From DASSFZ01 sp035292585 (GTDB lineage: Bacteria > Chloroflexota > Anaerolineae > Fen-1058): a stretch of 64,000 nt of DNA. The stretch spans positions 45,380-109,379 of the forward strand of contig DATDPU010000120.1 of the NCBI GenBank assembly GCA_035292585.1, given 5' to 3'. The notes under the pieces were generated by a model that was given only the letters and a program-made list of their open reading frames with translations, was not told where the DNA came from and did not search any database. Shown piece after piece: positions 25,987-34,318 of this stretch (within the stretch, counting starts at the first letter, position 1; each line of letters starts with the position of its first letter). Position numbers and translations under genes: made by a program.

Positions 25987-27681
25987 ATGCGTCGGATCAG
26001 GCAAGCCCTACACGCCTTCTTTCGTCCCCCGCCGGGCGCACGGTTATGGCGTCGCCTGTTGCCCTATGCTACGCTGGTCGCCTTGTTTCTGGTCGTCTCG
26101 TTTTCAGGCGCGTATGCCTGGGAGTACACCAACTCTCCGCAATTCTGCGGGACGACCTGTCACACCATGCCGCCGGAGTACACGGCCTATTTGACCTCGC
26201 CGCACGCCCGCATCCTGTGCGTGGAGTGTCACATCGGGCGCGATTTTATCGGCAGCCGTGTCCTGCGCAAAGTCGGCGATATCCGGCACGTCGTCGCCAC
26301 TACGTTCCAGACGTATGAATTCCCGATCCGGGCCAATGACATGCGCCCGGCGCGCGAAACGTGCGAACGCTGCCACTCGCCGGAGAAATTCGCCGATGAC
26401 AGCTTGCGGGAGATCAAGCGTTTCGCCGACGATCGCGACAATACCCCCACCAGCATCTATTTGACCTTGAAAACCGGCGGCGGCAGCAAGCGCCAGGGAT
26501 TGGGGCGCGGGATTCACTGGCACGTCGAGAGCAAGGTCTACTACCTATCGCTCGACCCGACCGAACAGCAGATCCCGTATGTGCGGGTGATCGGTGACGA
26601 CGGGCAGATCACCGAGTACGTCGATCTCGAATCCGACATCGACCCCGCCAAGATCGATCCGGCTAGCTTAAAGGAGATGGACTGCATCACCTGTCACAAC
26701 CGCATCACGCACCTGATTCTTCCGCCGGAAGACAGCGTGGATCAACTGATGGCGCGCGGACTGATCTCTACCGCGATTCCAGACATCCACGCCAAGGCGG
26801 TCGAAGTAATGAGCGCCCCGTACGATTCCGTCGAACAGGCGCTGGCCGGCATCGCCGGCCTGAAGGACTACTACCAGACGGAGCAGGCTGATTTCTATAC
26901 GGCGCATCCCGATCAGATCGACGCGGCGATTGCCGCGCTGCAGACCGCTTACAAAGACAGCACGTTCCCGGAACAGAAAGCCGACTGGACCACGCACTCG
27001 AACAATGTCGGCCACCGAGTGACGGCCGGTTGCTTCCGCTGCCATGACGGCAAACACTTGAACGAGAAGCAGGAAGCCATCCGGTTGGAATGCAACTTGT
27101 GCCACTCGATACCGGTCGTCGCCGGCCCCAGCGACTTTGTCGCACAAATTGAGATCAGTCGCGGCCCGGAGCCTGAATCGCACCTGAACCCCAACTGGCT
27201 CGGCCTGCACCGCGACGCCTTCGATGACGCCGTGTGCTCGAACTGCCACACGACCGAGAATCCCGGCGGCACCGACAACACGTCGTTCTGCTCTAACAGC
27301 GGTTGTCACGGTAACACCTGGCAGTTTGCCGGCCTGGATGCGCCGAGCCTGCGCGAAATTTTGCAGCAGCAATTACCGCCTCCGCCCACACCCGCCCCGG
27401 CCGCCGGCAGCGCGCTCACCTATCAGGATACGATCGGCCCGCTGTTTGAGCAGCGCTGCGGCGCCTGTCACGGCGCGGGCGGCATCCAGGACTTAGACCT
27501 GACCACTTACCCCGGCGCACTGGCGGGCGGCCAGAGCGGCCCGGCGATCGTGCCCGGCGATCCGGCGGCCAGCCTGCTGATCGAGAAACAATCGGGGGAG
27601 CAGCCGCATTTCGGCCAGCTCACCCCCGAGGAGCTGCAACGCGTCACGGACTGGATCGCGGCGGGCGCGCCGGAGAAGTAA
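25987..27681 (+). CDS. NapC/NirT-like multiheme cytochrome c with C-terminal monoheme module
   Basis: 564 residues. One N-terminal membrane helix (LPYATLVALFLVVSFSGAYA) anchors a periplasmic multiheme body. The first site is the CX3CH type seen in many NapC-like proteins (FCGTTCHTM). Then come canonical CVECH, CERCH, CITCH, CFRCH, CNLCH and CSNCH, a CX4CH site (CSNSGCH), and a last CGACH in a C-terminal module that closely resembles the end of the preceding protein. That makes nine potential c hemes, seven canonical. A GGAGGAA site precedes the ATG. NapC relatives oxidise menaquinol and feed periplasmic partners. The gene lies 116 bases after the cytochrome b/c gene, probably in the same operon. 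Confidence 0.9.
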   Translation: MRRIRQALHAFFRPPPGARLWRRLLPYATLVALFLVVSFSGAYAWEYTNSPQFCGTTCHTMPPEYTAYLTSPHARILCVECHIGRDFIGSRVLRKVGDIRHVVATTFQTYEFPIRANDMRPARETCERCHSPEKFADDSLREIKRFADDRDNTPTSIYLTLKTGGGSKRQGLGRGIHWHVESKVYYLSLDPTEQQIPYVRVIGDDGQITEYVDLESDIDPAKIDPASLKEMDCITCHNRITHLILPPEDSVDQLMARGLISTAIPDIHAKAVEVMSAPYDSVEQALAGIAGLKDYYQTEQADFYTAHPDQIDAAIAALQTAYKDSTFPEQKADWTTHSNNVGHRVTAGCFRCHDGKHLNEKQEAIRLECNLCHSIPVVAGPSDFVAQIEISRGPEPESHLNPNWLGLHRDAFDDAVCSNCHTTENPGGTDNTSFCSNSGCHGNTWQFAGLDAPSLREILQQQLPPPPTPAPAAGSALTYQDTIGPLFEQRCGACHGAGGIQDLDLTTYPGALAGGQSGPAIVPGDPAASLLIEKQSGEQPHFGQLTPEELQRVTDWIAAGAPEK

Positions 27682-27793
27682 CAACCGCTAACCACGAAGA
27701 CAGCCGGGCACTGCGAGGAATCCCGCTTGTGTTTTCGCAACCTTGGGGTTATCTTGAAGTAATCCGGGCGTCTCCAGAGTAAGACCGAAAATC

Positions 27794-29296
27794 ATGTCGG
27801 TGGAATTTCGTCCCCTATCCGTACGGCCTCACACCAGCCTGCGCGCCAAAATCGCGCTCGGCGTGGCTTTGCCGATTTTCGCCATACTGGTGTCGTTCTC
27901 GCTGATCCACTATTGGCGCGAGCGCCACCTGGCCGAAACTCAGATCGAGCTGGCGGCGCGGCAGCTGGCCGAGATGGTGCTGGGCAGCCTGCGCCACGCG
28001 ATGGCAACAAACGATGGCCGGATGCTGACTACCATCCTGGCCGATGTGAATGGCTTGAGCGGTATTCGCCAGGTGCAGATCATCGGCCTGGATAACCGGG
28101 TCGAAGCGGACAGCCGGGGCAGCGCGCTGAACGCGATGCGTCACACGGATGAAGCGGGCTGTGTGGAGTGCCACCAGTTCCCGGCCGGAACGCGCCCGCA
28201 AGCGATCCGGCTCGCCGACTCCGGCGGCATGTTGCGCGTTTTCACGCCGATCGTGAACGAGCCGGCCTGCGCCGGTTGCCACGTAGAACCAGGCTCCCAT
28301 CTCGGCGGGTTGCTCGTCGATGTCTCGCTCGGCGATATCGAAGCGCATCTCTGGGATGATTTACGGGTCGATTTGTTGTTCTCGGTCGGCGGCAGCGTGC
28401 TGTTCACGCTTGGCCTCTACGTCCTGATTCACCGCCTGGTCGTGCGCCGGGTGATGGCGCTGCACCGCCCGCTGGCGGAATTCGCCGCAGGCGCTTTCAA
28501 CTCGCGCCTGCCCGCCGCGTTGACGCCAACCGATGAGATCGATGCGTTGACCGAGGCGTTCAATCACATGGCCGATCAGCTGGAGCGCCACGCGCGCGAG
28601 CAAGAAGAACGGAGCGCGCTGCGGCAGCGCGCCATCGTCGAAGAGCGCGAGCGCATCGCGCGCGAGTTGCACGACGGGTTGGCGCAGTTGCTCGGCTACG
28701 TCAACACCAAGGCGATGGCCGTGCGCTTGATGCTGAAGAATCGGCAGATGGAAGCGGCCGACAAGCACCTGCTCCAACTCGAAGAGGCGGCCCAAGAGTT
28801 GTTCGTCGATGTGCGCGAAGCGATCCTCGGTCTCAAGATCACCGGCCACGCGCCAGGCGATGGCGCAGGCTTGACGACGACCTTGAAAGAGTTCACCGCC
28901 CAGTTCCAGCGCTTGAGCGGCATACCCGCCGAGGTGCATATTGCACCCGCCGCCAAACCCCTCGCCCTGCCGGCGGATACCGAGCTGCAACTCTTGCGCA
29001 TCGTTCAGGAAGCGCTGACCAATGTGCGCAAGCACGCCTCGGCCACGCGCGCCACGGTCGCTGTGCAGCGTTGCCACGGCGCGCTCGAGCTGACGGTGTG
29101 CGACGACGGCGTCGGGTTCGAGCCGGGGCAATCGCGGGCCGGGAGCCGGCCGCACTTCGGGCTGAGCAGCATGCGCGAGCGCGCTGAAGCGATCGGCGCA
29201 GAATTTTCACTCGACTCTAATCCGGGCGGCGGAACCCGCGTCACCATCCGGTTGCAGCTACAGGAAAGCAGAATCCATGCGCGTACTGGTGGCTGA
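27794..29296 (+). CDS. heme-c-binding sensor histidine kinase (NarX-type transmitter)
   Basis: 500 residues. Membrane helices near 20-42 and 195-215 enclose an extracytoplasmic sensor of about 150 residues that carries two c-heme sites, CVECH (Cys123-His127) and CAGCH (Cys159-His163). A HAMP domain (about 217-270) follows, then a HisKA_3 transmitter with RELHDGLAQ (His293) and a HATPase end (DDGVGF, FGLSSMRERA). Covalent heme in the sensor suggests that it reads redox state or a heme ligand outside the cell. It overlaps its response regulator gene by 20 bases and sits inside the multiheme cluster, which it probably controls. Confidence 0.9.
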   Translation: MSVEFRPLSVRPHTSLRAKIALGVALPIFAILVSFSLIHYWRERHLAETQIELAARQLAEMVLGSLRHAMATNDGRMLTTILADVNGLSGIRQVQIIGLDNRVEADSRGSALNAMRHTDEAGCVECHQFPAGTRPQAIRLADSGGMLRVFTPIVNEPACAGCHVEPGSHLGGLLVDVSLGDIEAHLWDDLRVDLLFSVGGSVLFTLGLYVLIHRLVVRRVMALHRPLAEFAAGAFNSRLPAALTPTDEIDALTEAFNHMADQLERHAREQEERSALRQRAIVEERERIARELHDGLAQLLGYVNTKAMAVRLMLKNRQMEAADKHLLQLEEAAQELFVDVREAILGLKITGHAPGDGAGLTTTLKEFTAQFQRLSGIPAEVHIAPAAKPLALPADTELQLLRIVQEALTNVRKHASATRATVAVQRCHGALELTVCDDGVGFEPGQSRAGSRPHFGLSSMRERAEAIGAEFSLDSNPGGGTRVTIRLQLQESRIHARTGG

Positions 29297-29924
29297 CGAT
29301 CATTCGTTGTTTCGCGATGGCATGATCAGCTTGCTGGAGGCGGCCGGTTTCACCGTGGTCGGCCAGGCCGGCGATGGCCGGGCCGCGGTCGAAGCGGCGC
29401 GGCAGTTGCGTCCGGACCTGGTGCTGCTCGACATCAGTATGCCGGGGATGACCGGTCTGCAAGCGCTGCGCCAGATCAAGGCCGAGTCGCCGGACGTTCA
29501 AGTGGTGATGCTGACCGTGTCCGACGCCGACAGCGATTTATTCGAAGCGGTTCAGTCGGGCGCGCGGGGCTATCTGCTCAAGAGCCTGAACGCCAACGAA
29601 TTCTTAGAAGCGCTGAATGGATTGAAGCGCGGCGAGGCGGCGATCACGCGCAAGACGGCGGCCCGCTTGATGGACGGCTTTGCCGCGCTGGCGCAGCAAC
29701 CGGCTCAGCCGGCCGGGGTCTTGACCCCACGCGAGATCGAGCTGCTCCAGCTGGTCGTCGATGGGTTATCGAACAAAGCGATCGCCGAGAAACTCTCGCT
29801 GAGCGAGAACACTGTCAAGTATCACGTCAAAAACATCCTCCAGAAATTAGGCGTGCAGAACCGCACCGAAGCCGCGACTCACGCGATTCGCGACGGCCTC
29901 CTGAAATCAAGTTCCCCCAACTGA
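29277..29924 (+). CDS. NarL/LuxR-type response regulator
   Basis: 215 residues. The receiver has the acidic pair Asp7-Asp8, phospho-acceptor Asp52 (LVLLDIS) and conserved Thr/Lys positions (MLTVSD, YLLKSL). The LuxR-type HTH is at about residues 150-205 (LTPREIELLQLVVDGLSNKAI, NTVKYHVKNIL). It should be phosphorylated by the heme sensor kinase whose gene it overlaps and bind promoters, most simply those of the flanking cytochrome genes. A strong hairpin terminator follows immediately (29926-29958). Confidence 0.95.
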   Translation: MRVLVADDHSLFRDGMISLLEAAGFTVVGQAGDGRAAVEAARQLRPDLVLLDISMPGMTGLQALRQIKAESPDVQVVMLTVSDADSDLFEAVQSGARGYLLKSLNANEFLEALNGLKRGEAAITRKTAARLMDGFAALAQQPAQPAGVLTPREIELLQLVVDGLSNKAIAEKLSLSENTVKYHVKNILQKLGVQNRTEAATHAIRDGLLKSSSPN

Positions 29925-29925
29925 C

Positions 29926-29958
29926 AGAAACCAGGTTTCTCTGAGAAACCTGGTTTCT
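29926..29958 (+). terminator. hairpin terminator, AGAAACC family
   Basis: A perfect 15-bp stem (AGAAACCAGGTTTCT/AGAAACCTGGTTTCT) with a 3-base loop (CTG) lies just after the response regulator stop. Each arm is itself nearly palindromic. Confidence 0.8.
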
Positions 29959-30103
29959 ATATCCCCTACCCGATCGGGTAGTCTGCCGCCCCGACTGGCC
30001 TACCCGCTTTCATCATTGATTCTGAGCGATCGAGGGTTGTGGGCGATTCTGGTGTTGTCGTAAACTTCACAATGGATCAAAAGGAAACCGGCTTGAGGCG
30101 CAC

Positions 30104-30445
30104 ATGGATCGGGCGCGTGTGGTGATTCTGTCTGGCGGCTCGCTTTTCGCGCAAGGCGTCGCCAGCCGGCTCCAACAACATACGGATCACATCGACCTGC
30201 ATCGGGTTGACTGTCAGGAGCCGGGCGCGTTGGAGCAAATCATCGCCGTGCAGCCAGCCGTGGTCATCCTGGATGCCACCGATCCCCGGATCGACCAGGC
30301 CTGCCCCTTGACCAAATTGCTCCAGGCGCTGCCTTCGCTGAAAGTCATCCGTCTCGATTCGCAACAAGACCACGTCCAGATTGTGACCAGCCAGCAGCGC
30401 CAGGCCGCCGAAGTGCGCGATCTCATCCAGTTGATCGAATCGTGA
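30104..30445 (+). CDS. degenerate receiver-like single-domain protein
   Basis: 113 residues with the alternating beta-alpha pattern of a response-regulator receiver. Strand 1 is VVILSG, lacking the usual Asp pair. Strand 3, PAVVILDAT, keeps an Asp at the phospho-site position. The usual Ser/Thr and Lys of strands 4 and 5 are not evident. It has no output domain. It lies between the heme-sensor two-component pair and the decaheme lipoprotein gene on the same strand. It may be a pseudo-receiver that senses a small ligand or partner protein. The start is supported by AGG-rich sequence upstream; an opposite-strand frame of similar length looks spurious. Confidence 0.65.
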   Translation: MDRARVVILSGGSLFAQGVASRLQQHTDHIDLHRVDCQEPGALEQIIAVQPAVVILDATDPRIDQACPLTKLLQALPSLKVIRLDSQQDHVQIVTSQQRQAAEVRDLIQLIES

Positions 30446-30522
30446 TGAGTTGTGCGAACCCGCTACGCTAACCGGAAAGGAGGCCATGCGCTAGAGAGGC
30501 CAACATTTGCTTGAACGTGCAT

Positions 30523-30557
30523 GCACCTTGCACCTTGCACTTTGCACTGAGCAACTC
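30523..30557. repeat. heptamer array GCACCTT-like (five units)
   Basis: Five consecutive 7-base units (GCACCTT, GCACCTT, GCACTTT, GCACTGA, GCAACTC) lie just upstream of the decaheme gene start, in its leader. Confidence 0.7.
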
Positions 30558-30576
30558 TCGCATCGGAGAACAGTCT

Positions 30577-32745
30577 ATGACCAAAAGAATTCTATGGATA
30601 GGTCTGGCATTGATCGGCCTGGGGTTGGCGCTGGTGTCGTGCTCGACTCCGGCGCCGACGCCCACCGGCGCGCCGGGGACGACCGAGCCGCAACCGACGG
30701 CCGAGCCGCAACCGGTCGAAGCGCCGCTGGAGGTTCCATTCCAAGAAGAGTGGGCCGGTTCGGCGCACGCGGATGCGCAAGCCGAAGCCTTCGTCCACTG
30801 GAATGAAGAAGACCCCCAGGAAATCCCGACGACCTGCGCCAAGTGCCACAGCACGCCCGGCTACCGGGACTTTCTGGGCGTCGATGGCAGCGCATCCGGC
30901 GCCGTCGATCAGGCGGCGCCGATCGGCAGCGTGGTCAGCTGCGTCGCCTGCCACAACAACGTGACGCTCACCAAGACCAGCGTCGTCTTCCCGTCGGGCG
31001 TGGAAGTCACCAACCTGGGCGACGAGTCGCGCTGTATGGAGTGTCACCAGGGTCGCGCCTCGGGCGCGTCGGTCGATGCGTCAATCGAGGAGGCCGGCCT
31101 CACCGACCCCGATACCCCCAGCGAAGACCTGGGCTTCACCAACATCCACTACTTCGCGGCGGCCGCCACCAAGTACGGCACGCTCACCCAGGGCGGGTAC
31201 GAGTACCCCGGCAAGACTTACGACGCCCGCTTCGATCACGTCGAGGGCCTGAGCACCTGCATCGGCTGCCACAACCCGCACACGCTGCAAGTCAGGATCG
31301 AGCAGTGTTCGACCTGCCACACCAACGTGAGCAGCGCGGAAGACGTGCGCGACATCCGCATGTTCGGCTCGCTGGTCGATTACGATGGCGACGGTGATGT
31401 GGACGAAAGCATCGCCGCTGAGATCGAGGGTCTGCAAGCGATGGCGCTGCAAGCCATGCAGGCGTACGCCAGCGAAGTCCCCGGCACGGCTATCGCCTAC
31501 AACCCGGCCACCCATCCCTATTTCTTCATCGATACCAACGAAGACGGCCAGGCCGGCGACGATGAAGTAAATTCCGATAATCGATACAACGCCTGGACGG
31601 CGCGGCTGGCGAAGGCGGCCTTCAACTACCAGATGTCGCTCAAGGACCCCGGCGCGTTCGCCCACGGCGGCAAGTATATCATCCAGCTGCTGTACGATTC
31701 GATCGAAGACCTGAACGCCCAGCTATCCAGCCCGATCGATCTGTCGGCCGCCCAGCGCGAGGACGCCGGGCACTTCGCCGGCTCGGAAGAGGCTTTCCGG
31801 CACTGGGACGCCGAAGGTGAAGTTCCGGGCACGTGCGCCAAGTGCCACTCGGCCAGCGGCCTGCCCACCTTCTTGCATAACAGCGCCAACATCGCCGTCG
31901 AGCCGGTGAACGGCCTCGAATGCTCGACCTGCCACGACGACCTGACGACGTTCACGCGGCGCGGGCTGGATCAGGTGCGGTTCCCCAGCGGCGCGACCGT
32001 CTCGTTCGGCGAGCAGGACGACAACAACCTGTGCATCAACTGCCACCAGGGGCGCGAGTCCACCACCAGCGTCAACAACCTGATCCGGGATATCGAGCCG
32101 GATGCGACTTCGGAGCGGCTGCGCTTCTTGAACGTCCACTACTTCGCCGCGGGCGCCACGCTGTTCGGCGCCGAGGCCAAGGGCGCGTATGAGTACGCTG
32201 GGCAAACCTACCTGGGGCGCAACACGCACGTCGAGCCGTTCGATACTTGCAAGGAGTGCCACGACCCGCACGCCCTGACGGTGAACGTCACCGCGTGCAG
32301 CGGTTGCCATACCACGGTGGAGGGGCCGGCAGACCTCGACACCATCCGCATGTCGGAAGAAGACTTCGACGGCGACGGCGACACGAGCGAAGGTCTGGCC
32401 GGCGAGATCGACACCCTGCGTGAGGCGCTGTATGCCGCGCTGCAAGCGTACGCCGCCGATACCGTCGGGACCGGCATTCTGTATGCGCCGGCGAGCTACC
32501 CATACTTCTTCATCGACACGAACGGCAATGGCGAAGCCGACGAAGACGAGATCAACTCGGACAACGGCTTCAATGCCTGGACGCCGCGACTGCTCCAGGG
32601 TGCGTACAACTATCAGTACAGTACGAAAGACCCGGGTGTGGCTGCCCACAACGGCAAGTACATCATCCAGGTTCTGTACGACAGCCTGACCGACCTCGGC
32701 GCGGCTACCACGGGTATGATCAGACCGGCTGTACCGGCGCAGTAA
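30577..32745 (+). CDS. decaheme c-type cytochrome lipoprotein with internal duplication
   Basis: 722 residues. The signal peptide ends in a lipobox (LALVSC), followed by a Thr/Pro/Glu linker, so the protein is lipid-anchored and faces out. Ten CXXCH sites lie in two sets of five: CAKCH, CVACH, CMECH, CIGCH, CSTCH and CAKCH, CSTCH, CINCH, CKECH, CSGCH. The two halves align with an offset of 333 residues (Cys87 versus Cys420). Each half also has two EF-hand-like acidic loops (DYDGDGDVDE and DTNEDGQAGDDE in the first). It is a strong candidate for the outermost electron-exchange component. The ATG at 30577 is the start of the signal peptide. A perfect hairpin terminator follows at 32801. Confidence 0.93.
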   Translation: MTKRILWIGLALIGLGLALVSCSTPAPTPTGAPGTTEPQPTAEPQPVEAPLEVPFQEEWAGSAHADAQAEAFVHWNEEDPQEIPTTCAKCHSTPGYRDFLGVDGSASGAVDQAAPIGSVVSCVACHNNVTLTKTSVVFPSGVEVTNLGDESRCMECHQGRASGASVDASIEEAGLTDPDTPSEDLGFTNIHYFAAAATKYGTLTQGGYEYPGKTYDARFDHVEGLSTCIGCHNPHTLQVRIEQCSTCHTNVSSAEDVRDIRMFGSLVDYDGDGDVDESIAAEIEGLQAMALQAMQAYASEVPGTAIAYNPATHPYFFIDTNEDGQAGDDEVNSDNRYNAWTARLAKAAFNYQMSLKDPGAFAHGGKYIIQLLYDSIEDLNAQLSSPIDLSAAQREDAGHFAGSEEAFRHWDAEGEVPGTCAKCHSASGLPTFLHNSANIAVEPVNGLECSTCHDDLTTFTRRGLDQVRFPSGATVSFGEQDDNNLCINCHQGRESTTSVNNLIRDIEPDATSERLRFLNVHYFAAGATLFGAEAKGAYEYAGQTYLGRNTHVEPFDTCKECHDPHALTVNVTACSGCHTTVEGPADLDTIRMSEEDFDGDGDTSEGLAGEIDTLREALYAALQAYAADTVGTGILYAPASYPYFFIDTNGNGEADEDEINSDNGFNAWTPRLLQGAYNYQYSTKDPGVAAHNGKYIIQVLYDSLTDLGAATTGMIRPAVPAQ

Positions 32746-32800
32746 CACCCAGACCCGCCAGGTCTCACCGAGACCACATAAGTCTATCGCGTACATAGTC

Positions 32801-32833
32801 AGACCTCCGAGGTTTCCGAAACCTCGGAGGTCT
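32801..32833 (+). terminator. hairpin terminator, AGACCTCCGAGG family
   Basis: A perfect 15-bp stem (AGACCTCCGAGGTTT and its complement) with loop CCG is followed by CTTGTTC. Decayed relatives lie at 45263-45327 and 49246-49282. Confidence 0.75.
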
Positions 32834-32989
32834 CTTGTTCTCGTGGGATTGGAAGACCTGACGGCGACCGGGTATGCTTGAGTGCAGAACGACTAAAACG
32901 CTTGCTTAACGCCTCAACGACTGAAGTCGTTCCCCCAAGCTCCTTGTAGGGTCAGTCGCTCCAGGCTGAATGACGATCGGTGTCAAGAC

Positions 32990-33022
32990 AGAAACCCGGT
33001 TCCTGCCAGGAACCGGGTTTCT
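32990..33022 (-). terminator. hairpin terminator, AGAAACC family
   Basis: A perfect 15-bp stem (AGAAACCCGGTTCCT/AGGAACCGGGTTTCT) with loop GCC lies 22 bases beyond the minus-strand NrfD stop codon. It probably ends that operon. Confidence 0.75.
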
Positions 33023-33043
33023 CAGTCAGACGGCTCACGTCTT

Positions 33044-34318
33044 TCAGTCTGCGGCAGCCAGCGCCGGTTCCGTGTTCGACTGTACCTCGTCGTGCTCGGC
33101 GGCGGCGCGGTGATCGACGACATTGAAGTGGCGTACACCGATCGTGAAGGCCAGCAGACCATACGCCACGATGCCTGCCCCACTCAGAATCTCGATCAGC
33201 GATGGGAAGTACGTCGTGTAACGCGCGGTGATTTCTTGCGGCAGATACGTCAGGATCACCAGCTGCCCGGCGAGGTTGGTATCCCAGCGATAGGCGACCA
33301 CGCCGCCGACGATCAGCGCGAGCGCGAGCATACGCAGCAGCGGTCTGCGGCGCAGGCGTGGGTTCAGCAGGATCACGATCGGGATGACCGCCCCCAACAG
33401 CATCTCGCCGATCCAGAAGTTGAACGACAGCGGCCCCTGCGTAAGCAAGCTCAGACCCTCGGTGCGCCCCGGCTCGTACGTGTACGTCATCGCGAACGCA
33501 TCCCAGAAGCGGAAGTACAAGTATCCGACCAACACCCAGCCGATGGCATGCGCCACTCGTTCCAGCATGTGGTCGTCCACCTGCGCCCGGCGCGTGACCC
33601 GGCCCGCAACCATCGAGGCCAGCACGGTGAGCGCCGGGCCGGCCGCCATCGCCGAGACGATGAACAACACCGACAGGTCGGGTCGATACCAGATCGGTCG
33701 AGCCTTCAGCACGCCGTAGGTCGCGCCCAGCGACGATTGGTGCAACAGCGACAGCCCCAGTCCGACGATAGCCAGGTACGGCGCCAGGTGATGCACCCGG
33801 TTGAGTAAGGAGGCCAGCTTCGGCCAGCGCCGCCGCAGCCATTCAGTCTGCCCCAGGATCGGCAGGGTCTCCAGGCTCAACACTGCCAGATACAAGGTCA
33901 CGCACATCGTGACTTCCCACAGCACCGAGTGCGGATTCCAAAACACGAGCGCGTGCCAGAACCGCTCCGGCCGGCCGATGTCGAGCAGCAGGCACAGCAC
34001 GGCCATGCTGTAGCCGATCAACCCGATGAAGGTTGCCGTGCGCGCCAACGGCTGGAATTGCTTCAAGCCCAGCAAGTAGACGGCGGCGCACAACAGGAAC
34101 GCGCCGGCGCTCAACGCAATCGAGGATAGGTCGAGGGTGATCCATAGTCCCCACGGCACCAGATCGGTGAGGTTGGTGACGACCAGCCCGCGTGTGAAGA
34201 CGATCGCGCCGGCGACGACGCCGCCTACCAGGAAGGTCGCCAGGATCAGCAACCAGGCCTGGAAGCGCGTCAGTCTGAGTCTGAACGCAGGCCACTTCAC
34301 TGTGCGTTGTCGTTTCAT
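33044..34318 (-). CDS. NrfD/PsrC-type integral membrane quinol-oxidoreductase subunit
   Basis: 424 residues with about ten membrane helices. Family features are the segment VPWGLWITLDLSSIALSAGAF, the helix with DIGRPERFWHALVFWNP and FWIGEMLLGAVIPIVILL. NrfD-type subunits exchange electrons or protons between menaquinone and a Fe-S partner. Its start overlaps the end of the Fe-S protein gene by four bases, so the two form a couple. Resemblance is to Hmc/Qrc/ACIII-type modules rather than to a complete polysulfide or nitrite reductase, because no catalytic subunit is encoded nearby. Confidence 0.9.
   Translation of the reverse strand: MKRQRTVKWPAFRLRLTRFQAWLLILATFLVGGVVAGAIVFTRGLVVTNLTDLVPWGLWITLDLSSIALSAGAFLLCAAVYLLGLKQFQPLARTATFIGLIGYSMAVLCLLLDIGRPERFWHALVFWNPHSVLWEVTMCVTLYLAVLSLETLPILGQTEWLRRRWPKLASLLNRVHHLAPYLAIVGLGLSLLHQSSLGATYGVLKARPIWYRPDLSVLFIVSAMAAGPALTVLASMVAGRVTRRAQVDDHMLERVAHAIGWVLVGYLYFRFWDAFAMTYTYEPGRTEGLSLLTQGPLSFNFWIGEMLLGAVIPIVILLNPRLRRRPLLRMLALALIVGGVVAYRWDTNLAGQLVILTYLPQEITARYTTYFPSLIEILSGAGIVAYGLLAFTIGVRHFNVVDHRAAAEHDEVQSNTEPALAAAD

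Noticed and set aside
30077..30487. 136-residue minus-strand frame over the receiver-like gene.
   Set aside because: The plus-strand frame has the beta-alpha pattern of a receiver and fits the direction of its neighbours; the minus-strand one has no pattern.
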